From: Microthrixaceae bacterium
GTDB lineage: Bacteria; Actinomycetota; Acidimicrobiia; Acidimicrobiales; Microtrichaceae
Assembly: GCA_019694615.1 (NCBI GenBank)
Contig: JAIBBP010000281.1
Coordinates: forward strand, 34,806 to 98,805
Length of the DNA: 64,000 bases
Direction of reading: 5' to 3'
Shown here in pieces: positions 34,803 through 43,908 of the stretch. The first letter of the stretch is position 1. Every line of letters begins with the position of its first letter. The notes beneath the pieces were generated by a model. It did no database searches. It was not told where the DNA came from and worked only from the letters and a program-made list of their open reading frames with translations. Made by a program: the position numbers and the translations under genes.

Positions 34803-37800
34803 ATGGTTTCCCTTCCCCTCCTCGAGTCGAAGATCGAGCTGCCGCGGGTACAGGGACTGCCGCGCCCTCGGCTCGATCGTCAGCTCGACGCAGTGTGGGA
34901 ACGAGGACTCGCGATCGTGAGTGGCTCAGCAGGCTGGGGCAAGACCACCCTGCTCGGGCAGTTTCGCCAGCGGTCGAATACTCCTGTCGCCTACTACCGC
35001 GCCGATGCGACCGACTCATCCGTCGATGAGTTGCTGCGGTATCTCCGCCATTCGGTGGGTCGAGCGATCGCCGCCCCCATTGGCGCCACATCTGGCGTAG
35101 ATGAGTTCGTCGGGGAGGTTTCGGTTGCGGCGCCCGATGGACTCGCGATCGTGATCGACGACGTACACGACCTCACGTCCTCGCCGGCAGGTGACGCCCT
35201 CGCGCATCTGGTGGAGACCGCTCCCTCTGGTTGGGCGGTCGTTCTCGCCGGTCGCGCTGCACCCGGATTAGACGTATCGAGACGGAGGGTGTCCGGCCGC
35301 CTCGTCGAAATCGGGCCGGATGACCTGCGCTTCCGGACGTGGGAGGTCGAGAGCCTCTTTCGTGATGTCTACCTCAATCGGCTGCCTCCAGAGGAGATCG
35401 CGGTGTTGTCGGCGAGATTGGAGGGCTGGGCGGCGGGGCTTCGGCTGTTTCAACTGGCAACGGCTGGCAAGACTCCGAGCGCTCGCCGTACCACCCTTGC
35501 GTCGTTCGGCGCTCGCCGTGATGCTTGTCGTGAGTACCTCACACAGAACGTCCTGGACTCTCTACCAACCGCGGAGCACGACCTGATGGTTCGGACGAGC
35601 GTCCTTGGCGTCTTGTCGGGAGAGCTGTGCGATGAGTTTCTCGGCACGACAGGAAGTGAGGCGACGCTTGCTCGGCTCGAGCAACGGCAGTTGCTCGCCG
35701 TCGCTCACGGTGCCCCGTGGATCTACCGGTGCCACGAAGTGCTGCGAGCGCACTTCGAGGACGTGCTCAGTAGCCATCTCGGGGCTGAGGCGATGCAGCG
35801 TGAGTATCGAACGGCAGCTCGACTGCTCGGTGAACACGGCTGGCCGGCCGAAGCTGTCCGTGCGCATTGTCGGGCTGGTGATCTCGAGGCGGCCGCCGAG
35901 GTCCTCGGTTTCAAGGGCCCGGACGTAGCGTCCACCTTGAGTCGTTGGTGGGAATCGATTCCCCATGCGCTGCTGGATCACGACCCATGGATTCTGTTGG
36001 CGAGGGCGCGACGGAACGTGAGCAGCGGCGACCTCGATGAGGCGGTCGCCTTCTACCGGATGGCGCGGGCGGAGTCGGCTGACAGGGGCCCGGGAGCCAT
36101 CGCTGCGAGTGAGCAGCGCGCAGCTGAGGATTGGTGTTCGCGCCCCCTCTCGACCGCTCCGGGATGGACAGGGAGGATTCGCCGCGGGCTCCAACGGTCT
36201 CCTCTCGCCGAAGTGAACGCTGCTGGACCCGGCGACGAGCCGACAACGACGCTTGCCAACGCACTCGGACTTCTGCTGGGTGGAAGACTCTCAGAGGCCC
36301 GGGTCCTCCTCGACCGCGTGGTCCACCACGTCGATTCGAGTGATGTCGCCAACTTGGGGGCGCGCCTCTCGATCGGTGTGGTCGGTCTCTTGTCCGGCGA
36401 TGTGGATGGTACAGCGATGGATCTGCTGGCCCGAGAGTGTGACGTCGTCAACCAGCTGCACCTTGCTCGAGTGGCCGCGTCGGTCGCATCCGCGGCCCAC
36501 GGGTACGCTCCGACGTTCCGGGTCCCGCAATGGCCTACGAGCGTGAGCGACCGGTGGACCACCGCAGCTTCATTGTGCGCCTTCGGGATGCGCCGTCCAG
36601 CGGACCGCTCGATGTTGACTGAGCTGGCGCGGCAACAGGCCATCGCCGCCGCGTGGCTCGTTGAGATCGATGCCAGATCCATGGCGAGCTGGCTGCTGGC
36701 CCTGCGCTCAGCCGCGCTCGCCGAGCTTGGTGATCCGATGGCGGAGCCCGAGGCGACGGTTGCTGATGCGTTAGCCCGGGTGTCAGGTGTGCCCGGTGCC
36801 CGTGCTGTTGCTCTTGGCGCTGCGATGGCGTGCCGAGCAAAGGTTCCGGCCGAACTCGCCCGGTCGGTGGACCTCCTGTGCAAGGAGTGCGGCATCGATC
36901 CAGCTCGCACGATCCCGCAGCGTCTCCCGGTACCAGAAGCCCCATCCGGCGAGCGGGGCAGAGTCGAGAGCCCGGTCGAAGCGGACAGGAGACCGATGTC
37001 GGTTCGAGTGCGGTGCTTCGGGCCGTTGGAAGTGTCCGTCGGTGGCATCACAGTCGACCTCGAGGGGATTCGCCCGAAGGCTCGGTCGGTGCTTCGAATC
37101 CTCATTCTGGGCGGGGGACGCCCCGTTCACCGTGATGTTCTCATCGAGTCGCTGTGGCCGGACCATGGCCTCGAAGCGGCGGCGCACAACCTGCAGGTCG
37201 CCGTGTCATCGCTCAGGCGCATGCTTGAACCGGGTTCTGCCCGTGGCGCCAGCTCGGTTATCGAACGTTGTGGGGACTGCTACCGGTTCGTTCCGATCGA
37301 CCGGTCCGATGTCGACCTCTGGGCGGCTCTGGACTCGATGACACGTGGGCGGGCGCTGCTGCGCGGCGGTGCCGACAGTGAGGCCGCTCGCGCGCTGGAC
37401 TATGCGTTGTGTCTGGTCGTCGCAGAACTGTTCGAGGAGGAGAGCCACAGCGAGTGGCTCGAGTCGTCGCGATCACTGTTGGCACAGGAACTCGCCGACG
37501 CGTCAGAGTCGCTCGCCGACGCCTACATCCGGTCAGGGTCGTTCGGCGCCGCAGCTGACGTGTGCAAACGAGGGCTGCGTTTCGACCGCTATCGAGACCA
37601 TCTGTGGCGTCGGCTCATCGCCGCGCTCCGCGAGGACGGTCAGGTAGCAGCGGCGCGGCGCGCTGAAGTTCGGTATGAAGCGATGCTTCGCGATCTGGGC
37701 GTTCCTGTGACGTCAGCTTCTCTCATTCCAGAACTCGACCTCAGCGAGGGAGGTGTTCTGCCCGCTTCCCGACGGGTAGGCGGAGAGCAGCTGGATCTCG

Positions 37801-37814
37801 ACCGACGTCGCTGA
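34803..37814 (+). CDS. MalT-type ATPase regulator with C-terminal SARP/BTAD domain (eCIS-linked)
   Basis: A 1003-residue STAND-class transcription regulator. Walker A GSAGWGKTT (41-49), Walker B GLAIVIDDVHD (113-123), then helical-repeat arm. From residue 732 comes a winged helix (RVRCFGPLEVSVGGITVDLE, LRRMLEPG) followed by a bacterial transcription-activation domain (ESLADAYIRSGSFGAAADVC), so DNA binding is SARP-like, not by a C-terminal LuxR helix. Such proteins switch on secondary-metabolite or eCIS operons when a ligand is sensed. Ribosome site AGGAG precedes ATG 34803. Its last ~34 codons overlap the 3' end of the convergent zinc-ribbon gene by 102 nt. It is the likely activator of the system. 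Confidence 0.85.
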   Translation: MVSLPLLESKIELPRVQGLPRPRLDRQLDAVWERGLAIVSGSAGWGKTTLLGQFRQRSNTPVAYYRADATDSSVDELLRYLRHSVGRAIAAPIGATSGVDEFVGEVSVAAPDGLAIVIDDVHDLTSSPAGDALAHLVETAPSGWAVVLAGRAAPGLDVSRRRVSGRLVEIGPDDLRFRTWEVESLFRDVYLNRLPPEEIAVLSARLEGWAAGLRLFQLATAGKTPSARRTTLASFGARRDACREYLTQNVLDSLPTAEHDLMVRTSVLGVLSGELCDEFLGTTGSEATLARLEQRQLLAVAHGAPWIYRCHEVLRAHFEDVLSSHLGAEAMQREYRTAARLLGEHGWPAEAVRAHCRAGDLEAAAEVLGFKGPDVASTLSRWWESIPHALLDHDPWILLARARRNVSSGDLDEAVAFYRMARAESADRGPGAIAASEQRAAEDWCSRPLSTAPGWTGRIRRGLQRSPLAEVNAAGPGDEPTTTLANALGLLLGGRLSEARVLLDRVVHHVDSSDVANLGARLSIGVVGLLSGDVDGTAMDLLARECDVVNQLHLARVAASVASAAHGYAPTFRVPQWPTSVSDRWTTAASLCAFGMRRPADRSMLTELARQQAIAAAWLVEIDARSMASWLLALRSAALAELGDPMAEPEATVADALARVSGVPGARAVALGAAMACRAKVPAELARSVDLLCKECGIDPARTIPQRLPVPEAPSGERGRVESPVEADRRPMSVRVRCFGPLEVSVGGITVDLEGIRPKARSVLRILILGGGRPVHRDVLIESLWPDHGLEAAAHNLQVAVSSLRRMLEPGSARGASSVIERCGDCYRFVPIDRSDVDLWAALDSMTRGRALLRGGADSEAARALDYALCLVVAELFEEESHSEWLESSRSLLAQELADASESLADAYIRSGSFGAAADVCKRGLRFDRYRDHLWRRLIAALREDGQVAAARRAEVRYEAMLRDLGVPVTSASLIPELDLSEGGVLPASRRVGGEQLDLDRRR

Positions 37815-38864
37815 CGTTGCCGCCACCTCGAACGACTGGAAGTCGGCGCTGTCCGCCAGTTCGATCGAGCGGGTTGAGCCGTCGGAGAACCTCAGGAACA
37901 ACTCCTTCGGTCGTGGTTCTTGGAGGAATGAGTCGGGCTCGCGAGTCGTTCCCGATGAGATCCCGATCTTCGCGATGTCGGTCGCAGTCCCGAACGTAAT
38001 CGTGATCTGCTCGTTGATTCCGAGGCCTTCGGCGCCCTCGGCCCACCATGTGTTGTTTGCGCCATCTATCGCTAGTTCTGGACCATGATCGGCGGTGGAA
38101 GAGGACGCGGTCGCGAGAACGGGGAACACCTGCTCATATTCGGGCGCGACGACACGCCGGACACGCGACGTTACGTCGGCGACCAGTTCCTTGATCGGAT
38201 TCCTTCCCGGGAGAATCGCTGCGAGCGCTACCAGGATGGTGAACGCTGCCACCACCATCAGAACGATCCTCGCCAGCCGCCGTGGCGTACGGCGGGGCGT
38301 GCCCGAGGGTGACGGTCGGTCGCCGGCGTTGAGCGGGGGCCTGGGTTGCCTGGAGAACATGGTGCGCCACCATGGGAGGGGTGGAATCACCTCGGCTTCG
38401 GTGAGCTCGTCACCGCAGGTGCGGCAGAAGTTCCGCTCCTGGCGGTTGCCTTCTCCGCACCTCCCGCAGATGCGGTCGCCGGGCCGAAGCTCGCGGCGTC
38501 CCTGCTTCGTGAGCTGCTTGCGCTTCGGCTCCGGCAGCGGTTTCGGACCTGGTTCCTCCTCGATTCCCGTGCCGGGTACCGGTGCTGGCGGCGGCGGCGG
38601 TGGAGGGATGATGAGGCGCTCGGGCGGGCGAGGCCCCGGAGTCCCCTCGCCGCTTCGCGCCGGTGGCCTGTACGGCGGTGGCGTCACCGTCGTCGGTCCC
38701 GGCGGCGGTACAAACGACGGCGGTGTCACCGTCACCGGTACATCGGTCGGCCCCCCGGGCGTGTCGGCGACCGGTACCCCGACGTATTCGAGAAACGCCC
38801 TGTCACGACCACAGAACTTGGCGCCGTCCTCGTTCAACTCGCCGCACTGGCCGCACTTGATCAC
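37713..38864 (-). CDS. Zinc-ribbon / single-TM / discoidin-like protein, probable eCIS membrane adaptor
   Basis: A 383-residue bitopic protein. The N-terminus has CGQCGELNEDGAKFC (C4-C18) and a second complete zinc ribbon CGRCGEGNRQERNFCRTC (133-150), separated by a Pro-rich linker (about 35-110). One TM helix spans residues 198-218 (RRLARIVLMVVAAFTILVAL), preceded by basic residues so the zinc ribbons face the cytosol. Outside, residues 248-381 form a discoidin/NPCBM-like sugar-binding domain (ELAIDGANNTWWAEGAEG). It is the last gene of the eCIS structural operon, its ATG overlapping the upstream stop. This is the order I recall for the Streptomyces CisA membrane protein that links particles to the membrane, but homology needs testing. 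Confidence 0.75.
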   Translation of the reverse strand: MIKCGQCGELNEDGAKFCGRDRAFLEYVGVPVADTPGGPTDVPVTVTPPSFVPPPGPTTVTPPPYRPPARSGEGTPGPRPPERLIIPPPPPPPAPVPGTGIEEEPGPKPLPEPKRKQLTKQGRRELRPGDRICGRCGEGNRQERNFCRTCGDELTEAEVIPPLPWWRTMFSRQPRPPLNAGDRPSPSGTPRRTPRRLARIVLMVVAAFTILVALAAILPGRNPIKELVADVTSRVRRVVAPEYEQVFPVLATASSSTADHGPELAIDGANNTWWAEGAEGLGINEQITITFGTATDIAKIGISSGTTREPDSFLQEPRPKELFLRFSDGSTRSIELADSADFQSFEVAATSATSVEIQLLSAYPSGSGQNTSLAEVEFWNERS

Positions 38865-39409
38865 GTCGTGGTTCCGATGAGTTCGATTTGATGCGGGATG
38901 TGGGCGGGCTTGAGCGACCCGATGATGAGGTCGAGACGTCGTACGTCCGTAGCGCTGAGGTCCGGCAGGGGGATGCCGACGGTGAGGGCGGGCACCGGGC
39001 TTCCCGGTGGTATCGGGTCAGGGTCGCTCGACCACGTTGCACCACCGCTCTCGGCGATAGTCACCGGTACTCCGGTGTACATCTCGAGCACCTCACGGAT
39101 TCCGCGGGCGGTGCCGCGCCACCGGTACAGGTCCGCCGTACTGGCGACAGCTGCTCGGGTGAACTCGATCGGCCACGTCTCGTCAAGCAGCAGTCCCATC
39201 CACTCGGCGAGCCACTGTACGAAGTCATCGGGAGCCAGCATGGGGTCGAAGTAGGCGTCGAGGTTGTCGAGCGTGAGGAAGATCGGCGCGAGGACGGTGT
39301 CGAGTGCGCCGACGATGTTGAGAATGAGCTCGTCGTCTTGGAGGATCGCGGGAAGTTGGCGGCTGATCGGGTGGGCGGTGGGCAGCTCGTCGAGTAGGGC
39401 GCGACTCAT
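38861..39409 (-). CDS. Contractile injection system tail protein I (Afp12/gpI-like)
   Basis: A 182-residue baseplate wedge protein. Typical are the start LPTAHPISRQLPAILQDDE, the acidic FDPMLAPDDFVQWLAEWMGLLLDETW, and AADLYRWRGTARGIREVLEMYTG-like RWRGT..G region (residues 95-112), a signature of the phage tail protein I family. In Afp/PVC particles it binds the gpJ-like protein to close the baseplate ring. Its ATG overlaps the stop of the gpJ gene and its stop overlaps the start of the zinc-ribbon gene (both ATGA), so expression is tightly coupled. Confidence 0.87.
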   Translation of the reverse strand: MSRALLDELPTAHPISRQLPAILQDDELILNIVGALDTVLAPIFLTLDNLDAYFDPMLAPDDFVQWLAEWMGLLLDETWPIEFTRAAVASTADLYRWRGTARGIREVLEMYTGVPVTIAESGGATWSSDPDPIPPGSPVPALTVGIPLPDLSATDVRRLDLIIGSLKPAHIPHQIELIGTTT

Positions 39410-41346
39410 TGCTCGACCACAACTTGATGGTCGACGGAGAACACAAGGGCCTGCTCGGACAGTTCGATCCGCTGTTGCTGCTCGCCGGGGTCACCGCCCC
39501 ACGGATTGATCGGGAAGAGCCTCGAGTCCTCCACGAACTCGACACCGGGGACAGCCTGGAGGACGGCGTACACCTCCCCGATGTGAACCGGGCGACCGAA
39601 CTCCCAGCCGAGGCCGTCGCGCCCACCCCGGATCGGGTGGAAGTGCCGGTGCAACGCGTGCGTGGCCTCTACCCGGAGGCGTTGGCTGTCGGCGTGTGTC
39701 GCTGCCTTGATCTTCGCCACGATCTTCACCCCCGAGTACCGGGGCTTCTGCACGACGACTCTTGCGCCGACACAACGTCGTTCGTCGAGATGGTCTTGGA
39801 TCTCTGCCATGAGGTCGTGCGAAGGTTCGAGCGCGTCGAAGCGGAGTTCGCCGGACGACTCGTCCGCGACGTCGGGCACGATGAGGACGCGGACGACTCC
39901 GATGTCGTGGGGGTCCTCCGTGACTCGCACCCGGGCGACGCCGTTGAACGACTCGCGGACGAGGTGTTCGTAGTCCTCGGCGGTAACGGCCCGATTGCGG
40001 GTGCGCAGGAGCGCCGGCCCACGGGTCTTGGCGTTTTCCATCGTCTCACCGTCGACACCTCCAGCAGCGGCTCGCCGGTTCGTGACCGCCCGGATAAGCG
40101 GGATCGATGTCTTCAGCACAGTCAGCGCCCCAGCTGCGACATTGCCGCTCCGGCCTCCGCCGCTTCGATAGGTACCGACGCGGACGACGGCCCCGGACGG
40201 AGGGACGGCGCCGTGCTGCAGTATCCCGCCGTCGGGTTGCCGGACAGCGGGGCCGAACTGCACTTCTCCGGCTATGTGGTCGAGCACGAAATGACGGTCG
40301 ATGGGGGAGGATCCGGCGAATGAATCGACTTCGGTCCAGGTCTCCCAGTCCGATCCGGTTGCCACCTCGATGGCAGCTCGCTCATCGTCGGGAACGACGG
40401 GCCGGTGAGCCAGCCGGAAGCGCTGCGCCGGTAGCCCCTCGGAGGTGCCGACGGTCTCGTCGGTAAAGACTCTGGCGTGGACGGCTCCGGTGGTCCCTCC
40501 GACGGTGAAGGCCTCGATCGAGCGGATTCGGGGCGACACGCTGTATGGCTCCTGGTCGCCGTACGGTGGGACGAGCATCGCTCGGATCCATCCGGCGTGT
40601 CGTTGGGCAATGACCGCCATGGAGTGGTCGTCGGGGACGTGGATGATGAGATCGCCAGGCTGGTTCATGCCGAGGGTCTCGTCGCGGTCGACATCGCAAT
40701 GGACCCACTCGGTTCCGTTGAACGCCTGCCAGTGCAGTGGTGGATCGTCTGGCGTCACCCCGATCCCTTCCACCTGGCAGTCGAGCCGGAGTGCCACGGC
40801 GCACCCGGGGATCGCGGCGGACAACCCGACGTTGAGAGCGTTGCCGATCGTGGGCGTGTCTCCGAAGGCCAGGAAGCCGTCGGAGCGAACGAGGTTGTCC
40901 GTCTCGTCGATCGGCGGTTCCCCGTTGGGGTGTACGACGACAGCGTTCAGCGAGCACGGTGGAATCGTGCGACCTTCGGTGGTCGTGAACACTGTTGGCT
41001 CCTCGCCCTCGACCCGCGCGGTCGCGACCTCGGTGCCGGCGGGGATCGTCACTGCCTCCGGCTGCGGTGCAGACAACCAGAAGGTGATGCTGCACCGTGC
41101 TGCCCGCGGAGGGAGAAGGCGGACGCCGATCAGTTCGAGGAACTTGACGTAGTTGCGATCTGGCACTTGGTTCACGCGGTACAGGAGCTGGTCGACCATG
41201 TAGGCGAAGGTCTCGATGAGGGTCACACCTGGATCGGAGACGTTGTGGTCGGTCCATTCGGGGCAGCGGCGTTGCACGAGTCGCTTGGCGTCGTCGACGA
41301 GGTCCTGGAATCGCCGATCGTCGAGGTTGGGTGCGGGAAGGGACAT
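39406..41346 (-). CDS. Contractile injection system baseplate protein J (Afp11/gpJ-like)
   Basis: A 646-residue baseplate assembly protein. The start PNLDDRRFQDLVDDAKRLV and RCPEWTDHNVSDPGVTLIETFAYMVDQLLYRVNQVPDRNYVKFL match the TIGR02243 putative baseplate family used in actinobacterial and PVC-type systems. A beta-rich middle (IRSIEAFTVGGTTGAVHARV) and the C-terminal gpJ region follow (ENAKTRGPALLRTRNRAVTAEDYEHL). It forms wedges around the spike. It starts 6 nt after the gp25 stop. Its last bases overlap the tail protein I start. Confidence 0.9.
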   Translation of the reverse strand: MSLPAPNLDDRRFQDLVDDAKRLVQRRCPEWTDHNVSDPGVTLIETFAYMVDQLLYRVNQVPDRNYVKFLELIGVRLLPPRAARCSITFWLSAPQPEAVTIPAGTEVATARVEGEEPTVFTTTEGRTIPPCSLNAVVVHPNGEPPIDETDNLVRSDGFLAFGDTPTIGNALNVGLSAAIPGCAVALRLDCQVEGIGVTPDDPPLHWQAFNGTEWVHCDVDRDETLGMNQPGDLIIHVPDDHSMAVIAQRHAGWIRAMLVPPYGDQEPYSVSPRIRSIEAFTVGGTTGAVHARVFTDETVGTSEGLPAQRFRLAHRPVVPDDERAAIEVATGSDWETWTEVDSFAGSSPIDRHFVLDHIAGEVQFGPAVRQPDGGILQHGAVPPSGAVVRVGTYRSGGGRSGNVAAGALTVLKTSIPLIRAVTNRRAAAGGVDGETMENAKTRGPALLRTRNRAVTAEDYEHLVRESFNGVARVRVTEDPHDIGVVRVLIVPDVADESSGELRFDALEPSHDLMAEIQDHLDERRCVGARVVVQKPRYSGVKIVAKIKAATHADSQRLRVEATHALHRHFHPIRGGRDGLGWEFGRPVHIGEVYAVLQAVPGVEFVEDSRLFPINPWGGDPGEQQQRIELSEQALVFSVDHQVVVEQ

Positions 41347-41352
41347 GGCGGC

Positions 41353-41748
41353 TCAGTCCGTCGGAATCACATAGAACGGGAACACCAGGTTGCGGGGATC
41401 GTTGCTGCCCCGAACCGAGTAGGTGATGTCGATGTACAACGTGGCGTCCTCGTCGGGTGCACGCTCGACGACGATGTCGACAAGGTCGATTCGAGGTTCC
41501 CAGCGCTCGAGGGCGCGCTCAACCTCCTGGGCGATTCGCCCTTCGGTGGTGGCGTCGACGGGGGCGAACATGAACTGGTGGATCGCGCACCCGAAATCGG
41601 GGCGCATCGGGCGTTCGCCGGGAGCGGTCGACAGGATCAGCCGCATGCTCTCCTGCAGTTCGTTGTCGCGTTCGGCGAGCGCAATTCCGCCCGCAGCCGA
41701 GGTGCGAACGGGGAAAGTCCACCCACGTCCGATGTACTCCTCGCTCAC
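41353..41748 (-). CDS. GPW/gp25 family baseplate protein (Afp9-like)
   Basis: A 131-residue lysozyme-like baseplate wedge protein: GRGWTFPVRTSAAGGIALAE, then ILSTAPGERPMRPDFGCAIHQFMF, the conserved gp25 core with the R-P-DFG segment, and DITYSVRGSNDPRNLVFPFY at the end. In phage T4 and eCIS it initiates sheath polymerisation and docks to the tube base. The GTG start at 41748 follows the PAAR stop by one nt. An ATG at 41750 would give an immediate stop, so GTG is forced. Confidence 0.9.
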   Translation of the reverse strand: MSEEYIGRGWTFPVRTSAAGGIALAERDNELQESMRLILSTAPGERPMRPDFGCAIHQFMFAPVDATTEGRIAQEVERALERWEPRIDLVDIVVERAPDEDATLYIDITYSVRGSNDPRNLVFPFYVIPTD

Positions 41749-41749
41749 A

Positions 41750-42130
41750 TCAACCCCCGATCAACACCGTCGCCGCGGATCCGACGAGCTGACCCGGCAC
41801 GCCGGCACACATCGCCACCGTCGAGCCGGTCTTCGCTGCGGGCTTGCTCTCGAAAAGGACGGTGGCGCTTCCCATCAGGACCCGGCCCTCCTGGCTGGTC
41901 GGTGACGCGAACGCGTCCGCGAGCCCGACATGGGGCGGAGTGTTGTACCCCGACGACCCCTGTACCGCTGCCGGTTTCCCGCAGATGAGAACGGACGTGG
42001 CCAGCCCCTGCTGAAGCGGCGCGCCGAACGGCTGCGGACCCGCAGGCATGGTGCCGCTGGCGCTGGGCATCAAGTGGATTGCGCATACGCCCACGATCTG
42101 GTCACCCTGTACTGCTGCCGGTGTTCCCAT
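41750..42130 (-). CDS. PAAR-like spike-tip protein
   Basis: A 126-residue protein of the PAAR/DUF4150 type: GTPAAVQGDQIVGVCAIHLM at the start, GKPAAVQGSSG in the middle, and ESKPAAKTGSTVAMCAGVPG near the end, the last ending VGSAATVLIGG. The conserved PAA-turn and H/C residues fold into a small metal-binding cone that caps the VgrG spike and pierces the target membrane. ATG 42130 begins the first repeat. It lies 17 nt after the VgrG gene stop. Confidence 0.85.
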   Translation of the reverse strand: MGTPAAVQGDQIVGVCAIHLMPSASGTMPAGPQPFGAPLQQGLATSVLICGKPAAVQGSSGYNTPPHVGLADAFASPTSQEGRVLMGSATVLFESKPAAKTGSTVAMCAGVPGQLVGSAATVLIGG

Positions 42131-42146
42131 CCAAGCCGCCCGTTCC

Positions 42147-43901
42147 CTAGTTGATGTTGACGACGGAGCCCTTGATCGAGGCGTCGGGTCCTCCGTCGAT
42201 AGTGACGCCAGCGCTGCCCGAGACCGACACCTTCGTGCCCTCGATCTCGACGTTCTTCCCACTGATCTTCACGTCTCCGCTGGTGGATGTGATTGTGACG
42301 TCCTGCTTCGCCTCGACCTTGATCCCGTTCTTGCTCGACGTGACGGTGATGGCCTTTTCTGCCGACACAGCCATCTCACCCTCACTACCGAACTCGACGG
42401 CAGGTCCGTTGGAGTCGTCGACGAAGACGAGTCGATGGCCGAGCCGTGACACGAACGTCCGTCGGTTCACCTTCCCTGCGGTTCCGTCGAACAGTTGCTC
42501 GGTGGCCGGGGACCCGGGTTCGTCGACGCCGTTGTAGAGACCGCCGATCACGAATGGCCGACCGAGGTCGCCGTGCTGGAACGCTACGAGCACCTCATCG
42601 CCGACCTCGGGGAGGACGAGCCAGCCGCGCTTCGCTCCTGCTCCGGAGTGGGCGGTCCGGGCCCAGTCGCTCTCGTAGTTGTCGTCCAGCCACGGGAACC
42701 TCAACTTCACCCGGAATCGGTTGTCGGGGTCCTGCACGTCTGTAACCACACCGATGGTGACACCACCCATGAGGCCTCGGCGGCTCGGAGCGTCGTCTCC
42801 CGACCCACTGATAAGACCGTGAATCGAACGGTCGCGCGAACCGCTGGCCTCGAACGTCACGAGATAGCCCTCGTCCGGCACCCAGGTGTGGCGTGCGGTA
42901 GTGAGGACGTACTTGCCGTCGAACGGGGGCTTGGCAAGACCGAGGCTGACGCTCGCTCCGGCGCGCAAGCGCGGATCGCCTCGCGTGACTCCCTCGAGTT
43001 CAGCGAAGGTGCTAGCGACGCATTCCGCCAACGATGCCGCCGCGGCGTCGACCTCGGACTGGTTCGAGTACGGAACGTCAACAGACACGCGGCGTTCGGA
43101 AGCGAACAGGTCGGCCAGCTGATCTGCGCTGCTGCCGTTCTGCACCGATACCGTCCCCGCGGACTTCTCGCCGACGAGCGATTCCTTGGTTTCGGGGTTC
43201 CACCCCCGCACCTCGACGGTCTTGACCTGGTCGGCTGCGGAGATGGTGGCGCGGCACCGGATGAGATTCACCCCGACCGACAGTTGCAACGGATCGGTCG
43301 ATGACGTCGTCCCCCCTGCCGGGCCGTTCGACGCCTTTGGGGGCTTGCGGAAGTTGAACTTCCCGTCGACGATTCCCACGTCGTAGCCCACCTCTCCGGC
43401 GAGCGATTTGAGCAGCGCCCAATCCGTCGAGTTGATCTGGGCGATGTGCTTGCGAATTTGCCGAGTTGAATCGATGGTGCCGATGTTCAGCCCGGCGTCG
43501 CCTGCGAGCTTGCGGGCGACGTCGGAGTAGGACATGTCCCTGTGAGCAGTTGTCGTGCGTCGGCGGTGCAGGCGGTGGGTCCGGTCGAACCCACGAACGA
43601 TCGTGAACGTGCCTTGTGTTTCGACCTCCATCTCGACCGCGGTGATCTCGCCCTCCACGACCTTCGCCCCACCGGTGTGCTCCGCGGAGAAAACTCGAAT
43701 GATCACAACTGCTCCGACCTTCAGATTCCCCCGTTCCAACACATCGCGGTGTTGGTCGCGGAACGTCAACATGAACGCGTCGGGAAGGTTGATGCTCGTC
43801 TCTACGACGGCCGACAACATCGTCGCGGCGACGTCGTCGCCTAGTGGCGACCCGTCGACCTCGACCTTGAACTGGTTGGTGGGTTGCTCCTGTGCTGTCA
43901 C
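42147..43901 (-). CDS. VgrG-like spike protein (Afp8-like)
   Basis: A 584-residue spike. The first part (1-370) is the gp27-like hub (FMLTFRDQHRDVLERGNLKV, RTHRLHRRRTTTAHRDMSYSD), then the gp5-type OB fold (about 375-460) GVVTDVQDPDNRFRVKLRFPW and WLVLPEVGDEVLVAFQHGD, and finally a triple-stranded beta-helix built of short repeats (KAITVTSSKNGIKVEAKQDV...). Three copies form the puncturing needle beneath the tube. There is no extra C-terminal toxin domain. GTG 43901 is the start; 7 nt separate it from the LysM-gene stop. Confidence 0.9.
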   Translation of the reverse strand: MTAQEQPTNQFKVEVDGSPLGDDVAATMLSAVVETSINLPDAFMLTFRDQHRDVLERGNLKVGAVVIIRVFSAEHTGGAKVVEGEITAVEMEVETQGTFTIVRGFDRTHRLHRRRTTTAHRDMSYSDVARKLAGDAGLNIGTIDSTRQIRKHIAQINSTDWALLKSLAGEVGYDVGIVDGKFNFRKPPKASNGPAGGTTSSTDPLQLSVGVNLIRCRATISAADQVKTVEVRGWNPETKESLVGEKSAGTVSVQNGSSADQLADLFASERRVSVDVPYSNQSEVDAAAASLAECVASTFAELEGVTRGDPRLRAGASVSLGLAKPPFDGKYVLTTARHTWVPDEGYLVTFEASGSRDRSIHGLISGSGDDAPSRRGLMGGVTIGVVTDVQDPDNRFRVKLRFPWLDDNYESDWARTAHSGAGAKRGWLVLPEVGDEVLVAFQHGDLGRPFVIGGLYNGVDEPGSPATEQLFDGTAGKVNRRTFVSRLGHRLVFVDDSNGPAVEFGSEGEMAVSAEKAITVTSSKNGIKVEAKQDVTITSTSGDVKISGKNVEIEGTKVSVSGSAGVTIDGGPDASIKGSVVNIN

Positions 43902-43908
43902 TGGTACC

